A stretch of DNA of 64,000 nt. It comes from Aspidiotus rigidus (lineage: Eukaryota; Arthropoda; Insecta; Hemiptera; Diaspididae). The position numbers and the translations under genes are program-made. Each line of letters starts with the position of its first letter. Positions within the stretch are counted from its first letter, which is position 1. Below, in pieces: positions 58,087-64,000 of the stretch. The stretch is from NCBI GenBank assembly GCA_035079385.1, contig JAVHKY010000028.1, positions 2,170,001-2,234,000 on the forward strand, read 5' to 3'. The notes beneath the pieces are model-generated. The model saw nothing but the letters and a program-made list of their open reading frames with translations, was not told the DNA's origin and made no database searches.

Positions 58087-60844
58087 ATGGCGCTACCAAA
58101 GAAAGAACAACTTCGGAGAAAGAAAATTCTGGAGCGAAAAAGACGAGAGCGAATTCAAAATGATCCCGTGTTGCTAGCTGAGGAGAATCGAAAAAGAAGA
58201 GCGCGGTATGCTCGCAATAAACGAAAACGAGAAGAAGGAAAATCGAAACTTGGTGCGAGGAAAATTCGAAACCAAAGACGCAAATGGAGGCTGGCCAAAC
58301 GGCGGCAGAAAGCCAGAGAACTTACAGTCAGTCTAATATCTGCTCAAATGAAATCCGGTGGTAAGAGACGTGCTAGAAATAAGGCTGAATGTTATCGTTC
58401 AAACCAAAAACTTACTGAAAATGTCAACAAATTGAAATTGAAAGTTTTGCGATACAAGACAAAATATTATCGTTTGAAAGATTCCATTCGAAATTCCTCT
58501 GAATCGCCTAGGAGTAAGCTTAACCGTGAACTCACTAAATATGACGAAAAAAAGGTTTCACCAATCATAAAACGAAAATTGCTCTTTGGTGCAGCATTAG
58601 AGGCTGATTTGAAAGAAGTTTGTTCGCCATCAAACTCAAAGAACCGTGCAGTACGTGATTTTTCCCGTGTTTTGAAGTTAAAATTTGTGCAGAAATATCG
58701 TTTTATGAAGATGGCAAAGCCATTCTTCCAAACACGTAATGAAAAACGCCGTATTTTACGTAAAGAATTTGGTGTGATTAAGAAAAGAATGATGGTCGTT
58801 AGAGAATGCGTTCAAGAATTTTATGAAGATGACGAAGTTTCAACTCAGGCCCCTGGCAAAAAAGATTTTATTGTTCGACGAAAACAGAAAAAACAAAAAC
58901 GTTTCTTAAACAACAGCTTACAATTTCTACACCGGAAATTCTGTAACGAGAAGCCTTTTGTCATCAGCTACGCGTTCTTCTGTAAGCTGCGTCCCTTTTG
59001 GGTCATTCCACGTAAAATTGGTCAGAGGGACACCTGTCTGTGTATTCGTCATGAAAATATAAACTTTTTATTTCAACAGTTGAAGGCAGAACGAGTTTTC
59101 ATTAAGAAGAAACGCTTCGAAATCGTAACTGAAGGAGGGAAGAAGGAAAAAACAATTGATCTAACCCTCGACGAAGTAATACAAGAAGAAATGTGCTGTC
59201 CGGTTCCAACACAAGAATGCAGATTTCGAAAGTGTGATAAATGCTCGGAAAATATGATCACGTGTGAACTGTTCAACGATGTAGAGTCACACTACTATGA
59301 ATGGCAAAAAATTAAAGACACTGGGTCCGATGGAATTGAACGAAATAAAGTTGCTAAAGTACGAATCGACTGTAAGTTACAAGATGTAGTTGATCAATTT
59401 TTCAGCGCAATTCCGCAATACATGGCTCACTGTGAAAGAGACTGGCATCAAAAACGAGTTATTAAGAATTTGAAAAAAAATTTAGGCCCTGAGGATGTGT
59501 TAATTCATATCGATTTCTCAGAAAATTATTCTTGTAAATATTTTAGAGAAATTCAGGCATGCCACTTTGGTGGAAATCGTTCTCAAGTTACTCTTCACAC
59601 AGGAGTCATATACAGGTGTGGAAAAGATCCTCAGTCAATTTGCTCTTTGTCAACGGACCCAAACCATGATCCAGCAGCTATCTTTGCCCACCTGCGTCCA
59701 GTTCTCGAAAGTTTAGGTTCTGTGAAAAATATGCACTTTTACAGCGATTCCCCTTCTTCGCAATATCGAAATAAAAAAATGTTTTATACCATGTTCTATA
59801 AAATAATACCGCTCCATCCTGAACTCGAGAGAATGACGTGGAATTACTCTGAAAGCGCCCATGGAAAAGGAGCCGCAGATGGCGTGGGAGGGTCCGTGAA
59901 GAGAACTTGCGATGATATTGTAGCTACTGGTGGGGATGTTTCTAATTTCAATCAACTGTACTCCTGTTTGACAAATCGATCATCAGAGATAAAATTCTTT
60001 CCAATTGCTAATGAACGCGACTCATCGTTGGTGGAAGAATTGAAATATGCGCCTCCTGTTTCTGGTAAATGAGTAAAATCTATTAAATTTAAAACTAGAA
60101 AATTCGAAATATTAATTTTTTTTTTTTTCATTCTAGGTACAATGCGAGTTCACCAAGTGTGTTGGTCCAAACAGAGTCCAGAAATCCTTCGATTTAATTT
60201 ATTGTCATGTTTCCAATGTCAAGATAGAAGTTGTCAACATGGGTACTTCCTTAGAGAAATGGTCTACATCAGGGAAAAAGAAACAGGTGGTGAGTATTCA
60301 AATTTTGAGAACAAAAGTAAAAATAAATGAATAATGAACTAAAAATTTTTATATCATTGTAGATGAAGTTGCTGAGATAGAAGCCCTTGAAGAAGAAGCC
60401 ATTGGAAAAGACGTTGTGAATGAAGTTGCTGGAAAAGAAATTGAAGATGCTCAAGTTGCTGAGATAAGAGCCCCCGACGAAGTAGCCGACGAAGTAGCCG
60501 ACGAAGTAGCCGTTGAAGTAGTAGTCGCTGAGTTTGAAAAAAATGATTGGGTTGTTGTAAATTTTGAACATGTTGGTAAAAACAAGCATAATCGTAAATA
60601 TATTGCGAAAATTTTGGAGATAGAGTTTGAGGAGAATGTTGATGCCCGTAAGAAAGTCTTTAAGGTTGACTACCTGCGTCCCAAGAAAACAAAGAAATAT
60701 GATGGGTACATATACCACTTTCCAAATATTCATGAGATATCATACGTTGATGAAAGTCAAATTGTTCAAAAACTTGCCCCGCCTGAGAACTGGCAACGAG
60801 CACTAAAATTTTCAATACCTTCAAGTTTTTTATTCAAAGATTAA
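58087..60844 (+). CDS. Putative DDE transposase of an uncharacterised arthropod/cnidarian family, 870 aa, three exons
   Basis: Exons 58087-60064, 60137-60289 and 60363-60844 join in phase to 870 codons plus TAA. I start at the ATG at 58087 (MALPKKEQ). The open frame reaches back to 58024 without an ATG, and CTCTTTAG just upstream could be an acceptor of a leader intron. Order: very basic N-terminus (residues 1-110), coiled-coil-like stretch (about 120-160), a PGKKDF region, a Cys cluster from 370 (CCPVPTQECRFRKCDKC), and an RNase H-like core. The core shows HIDFSENYS (D476), FYSDSPSSQYRNK (D554) and SESAHGKGAADGVGG (E589). After that come a Cys motif (SCFQCQDRSCQHG), an acidic DEVADEVADEV linker and a C-terminal chromatin-binding-like module (NDWVVVNFE, YHFPNIHE, IVQKL). 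The D-D-E assignment is my inference. The gene lies between perfect terminal inverted repeats, so transposase is the natural role. Confidence 0.72.
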
Positions 60845-60906
60845 CTACTAATAATTCTTGTTGCCATTTTGTCAAATAATGAATGAAAATATTCAAAATA
60901 TTTTGG

Positions 60907-61180
60907 TTGAATGATTAAGAATTTCAAGTAAAGATTACGATTTTCGAGTCCAAATTATGTGATTTACATGTGATTACATATCTTTAGGTTTAACGATTAA
61001 GAATTTCATTTAATGATTACAATTTCCAGTCCAAATGTGATTTACATTCTTCTGAGTTTAATGATTAAGGATTTCAATTAATGATTACAATTTTCCAGTC
61101 CAAATGTGATATTTACATACTTTTAGGTTTAATGATTAAGAATTTTGAGTCAAAATACAATTATTGTGATTTGTAAGAGT
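60907..61180. repeat. Tandem array, 70-82 bp unit, four copies
   Basis: TTTAATGATTAAGAATTTCA plus AATGATTACAATTTTCCAGT plus CCAAATGTGATTTACAT recurs from about 60907, 60989, 61059 and 61128, directly after the transposase gene and inside the transposon. Confidence 0.85.
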
Positions 61181-61503
61181 TGCCTTTTCACTTCCTTTTT
61201 TTTTCTATTTTTCAGTTTTTGACCTTATATTTTAAGTTGATTGTGAGTTAGTCATTTGGATCCAAAAACAAAAGAATTCTACTATTCATTCTACTTGATC
61301 AAAGATGGAAGTAGTTCTAGTTATTTGTTCTTTTTAATTTTCAGTTTATTTTTACTCAATGGTGCTATTTTGTTACTCATTAAACTCGTTTTTGTGCAAC
61401 AAGAAATACAGTCTACATAATTTATTCATGTTTATGATAAAAATTCCCTCATATTAATTGAAATCCCTTTTTTTAGATGTAAATTTTTAAATTGCAGATG
61501 TAC

Positions 61504-61587
61504 ATTCCTTCGTCGTGGATACACATTTCTTCGTCGTGGATAAATATTCCTTCGTCGTGGTTAAGTATTCCTTCGTCGTGGACATGA
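61504..61587. promoter_or_regulatory. Four-copy 21-bp subterminal array, candidate transposase-binding site
   Basis: ATTCCTTCGTCGTGGATA-type units start at 61504, 61525, 61546 and 61567, exactly 21 bases apart (two helical turns). They lie about 175 bases inside the right terminus. Related single copies are near the left end (56746) and inverted at 57815-57832. Function is inferred from position and spacing. Confidence 0.6.
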
Positions 61588-61760
61588 AAATTTGAGTATC
61601 ACCCCCCTCCCTTTCCAAGTGAACTTCCTGTGTGCTCATTGTTGTTAATGAAGTGTACTGACTGTACTCTATTATTTCTACCCAAAAAACAGTTTCAAAT
61701 TATCATTTTTAAAACACAAAAAAAAAAGTACAAAATTTGCCCATTTTTGTAGAATGACCC

Positions 61761-64000
61761 ATCTGCCATTGTTCCTGACAAAGTACCTAGAGTAAGGAGA
61801 ATGCGGTAAAACGTTCAAGTGTAAGTCAGAGTAAATTTCAGGGAAAAGTCCTGCATCCATAAAAATAATCTCACTGCGTCTACTTTTAAATGTGTTTACT
61901 GATTCTAATACTTCGAGTAAGTATAACTAACAATATTAAATGGTAAATATTTTGTGATCAAGAAGAAGGAAGGGAACAAGGTAACTGCAAGCTGCCAACT
62001 TTGTTTACCAAAAGAGAAATTGATTTTGGACATGTTGAAGTTCAAATTTTCTCAGACATTTATGAGTAAGCAATCACTTCTTGTAGGTATATAATTAGTC
62101 TTAGAGAATTCCTCAATATTAGGTATTACAAAATGATATTGAATAGGTATCTAATGAAAGTTTTCAATTTGAAGTAGCCTATCGCACACTTTTCTATCAA
62201 TCTATTAAGTCTTATGAAGAGAGGCGAAAAAAAAAACAAAACAAAACAAAAAGAAAAACGAGAAAAGAAAAGTTAGGTACGTATAGTTTTGAAAAATGAA
62301 TTTGAAACAACTGAATATCAAGCTATTCGGGCCCAGTTTTTGCTGTGGAGAGGTTTGTTTAGAATCCTCATTTTGACGACATATTATGAAGACGCGTCCA
62401 AACTAGTATGGAGGAGAAAAAAAAAAAAAAAAAGATAATAATGAAATGAATCAAGTAAGTACACGCAGGCTACATTTAATGAAAATATGAAAACACAATT
62501 TCAAACGGGATAGGGGAGGCCTATTCAATTTAGTTTCAGAAACTAGGTTTTCGACGTTTTTCATTTCCTTGTGATAACTTCAAAGTTTTTCTTTCTTCAA
62601 TGAAAAAACTCAAGAGCCACGAAGTAGGCTGAAAAGTGATATGCTCATCTATCAAAGTCTAAGAAAATGGTATTCGTTGCAGAAGAAAATCACTTGGTCA
62701 TGGTCATTGTAAATAACAATATTCCCACAGAGTGACTTACACTTGTTATAGGAGACTGCGTCAACTGATTCGTAACCATAAAACGTTTTAATAGTATGGA
62801 AGAATTAACTAGAAATATTCACACGTAAATCCATCATGAGCTCTGTATCCCGATCCGTTTTGAAATACAACACTGGCACGTGAAAATAATACTCCCGCAG
62901 ACTAAAATAATTTCTCGTTCAGAAATCTGTACGAGGTGGGTAAGTAGACCTATAATGAATCGGATTCGACGCGAAAAATATTCAACTGTTGCTGCTTAAT
63001 GAGGGAAGCAGATACTGTAAAGAATGTATATAAGAGGCGATAAGCACTCGAACGGGGCGAATTATGGTTTAAGTAGGTATTTCTTCGAAGGGATCGTTGA
63101 ATTCATGAAGTCGGTCGACCATATGCTTTTTTACGGTAGCTCGTTGTACACGCAGCGTAATAAAGAGATAAATACGACGACGACAACAACGTCGTCGAGG
63201 AATATTAAATAAGCCCTTTAAGAATATGGAAATATGCAGTATACGAGGTTGAACAGAAGTGATACGTCGTCGGGTTACTCTTGTTAGCGTTAAGTATTCT
63301 TATTACATGGCGCCACGCTTTTGACAAACGCCTGCAGATCTTCAGCACCTGAACGCTTGTTCGTTCGCACGCAGTTAATTACACTGAGAACGACAGTCGC
63401 GGTTGGGCCTTAAGCGCTACTATAGAGCATTATTCAAAGCATTTAATAGAATTTCGAGGAATGTTACTGCACTCTGTATGTACGGTATTTTTTTCGTTCG
63501 ATAAATTTTGTAAGCTTTTTTCTCTTTGTAAGCGGTCAGCTTAGCTTAGGCCTAGTTTTTTTGTCCTTATAACCTGTATACGTCTGAACCTTTTTTTTTT
63601 CCCTTTTTTGTAAAGATAATCGGATCACCTAAATCGACGATCAGCTTAAGTTAGGCTATAATCTGATTTTTTTACGCGTGTTTTAATAATTTTGTCGTCG
63701 AATTTCAATCTTTTTATGAAAATGTAAATGAAATGGGAGTACCGGTACTTACTTACTCGTCATTCAAAAAAGATAATTGATGAGAGTACCGTATATTTTT
63801 CTATTTGCCATTTGTTCTTCCGAAGATCAACTGGTTCCCGGCAACGAGTTGAACGATGAAAAATATGAATGCTTAAGCCTAAAATTTGAATGTATCACTA
63901 TTCAACAATGTTACGTACCTGAATAAGTTCAAAATATTATGCCGGGAGTACCGCATAAGTACACTATTGTTAAAACACGCGCAATTCCGCAGCTAGCACT
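61761..64000. other. Non-coding stretch to the window end
   Basis: No gene or clear mobile element. A-rich runs lie near 62228-62270 and 62418-62434. The short open frame at 63024-63212 ends in a low-complexity Thr run and is not called. Confidence 0.5.

Larger units (their letters stand above)
56567..61760 (+). mobile_element. Intact-looking 5.2 kb DNA transposon with 24-bp terminal inverted repeats
   Basis: The left end (56567-56590) begins GGGTCATTCTACAAAAATGG and the right end (61737-61760) is its exact reverse complement over 24 bases. Between them lies one intact three-exon gene (58087-60844) on the plus strand. Both ends carry a TTCNTCGTCGTGGAT-type motif about 175-180 bases inside the termini: one copy at 56746-56765 and four copies at 61504-61587. 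An inverted copy lies at 57815-57832. The direct flanks are ...GTTTCT and ATCTGC..., so at best a 4-bp duplication with one mismatch (TTCT/ATCT). Both intact gene and perfect ends point to fairly recent activity; family assignment is open. Confidence 0.75.

Noticed and set aside
1..64000. CRISPR arrays, bacterial operons or phage modules
   Set aside because: The window is eukaryotic; the tandem arrays lack spacer structure and no prokaryotic genes are present.

Overview
This 64 kb window is eukaryotic nuclear DNA, almost certainly from an insect. The genes are broken by short GT-AG introns. The protein content is typical of insects: a modular serine protease of the immune-cascade type next to a snake-like CLIP-domain serine protease homolog. 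The rest is AT-rich sequence full of transposon remnants. The order of insect cannot be fixed from the sequence alone.

Layout. 1-2.3 kb: no gene seen. 2.3-5.0 kb (+): front half of a modular serine protease (signal peptide, LDLa, two sushi domains, first half of a trypsin domain including the catalytic His), which then stops. 5.1-15.1 kb (+): a CLIP-domain serine protease homolog with degenerate active-site regions. Its 6.2 kb intron holds a 5 kb foldback element, and one arm of that element carries a solo LTR. 15-23 kb: no gene, scattered repeats. 23.3-26.3 kb: an unrecognised ORF, a dead mariner-type transposase, a small hAT-type MITE and diverged repeats. 29-31.5 kb: a Ty3/gypsy pol fragment, a LINE tail and a tRNA-like piece behind a poly(A). 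31.9-32.8 kb: a broken ORF of unknown, possibly viral, origin. 34.1-34.6 kb: a dead MULE-type transposase fragment. 35-52 kb: mostly featureless DNA with a 250-bp tandem array (38.7-39.6 kb) and a hairpin element (44.1-44.5 kb). 52.6-56.1 kb: a cluster of terminal-inverted-repeat elements with target-site duplications. 56.6-61.8 kb: a 5.2 kb DNA transposon with matching ends and an intact three-exon gene for an 870-residue transposase-like protein. 61.8-64 kb: no gene seen.

The most notable object is the 5.2 kb transposon. Its protein belongs to a family I know only as uncharacterised proteins in arthropods and cnidarians. Here it lies between perfect 24-bp terminal inverted repeats, with a four-copy, exactly 21-bp-period subterminal array. 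It has a plausible D-D-E triad, so this could be an under-described cut-and-paste superfamily. The second notable object is the protease pair, one truncated and one with lost catalytic and disulfide residues. The third is the nested solo LTR, whose empty site survives in the opposite arm of the foldback element.
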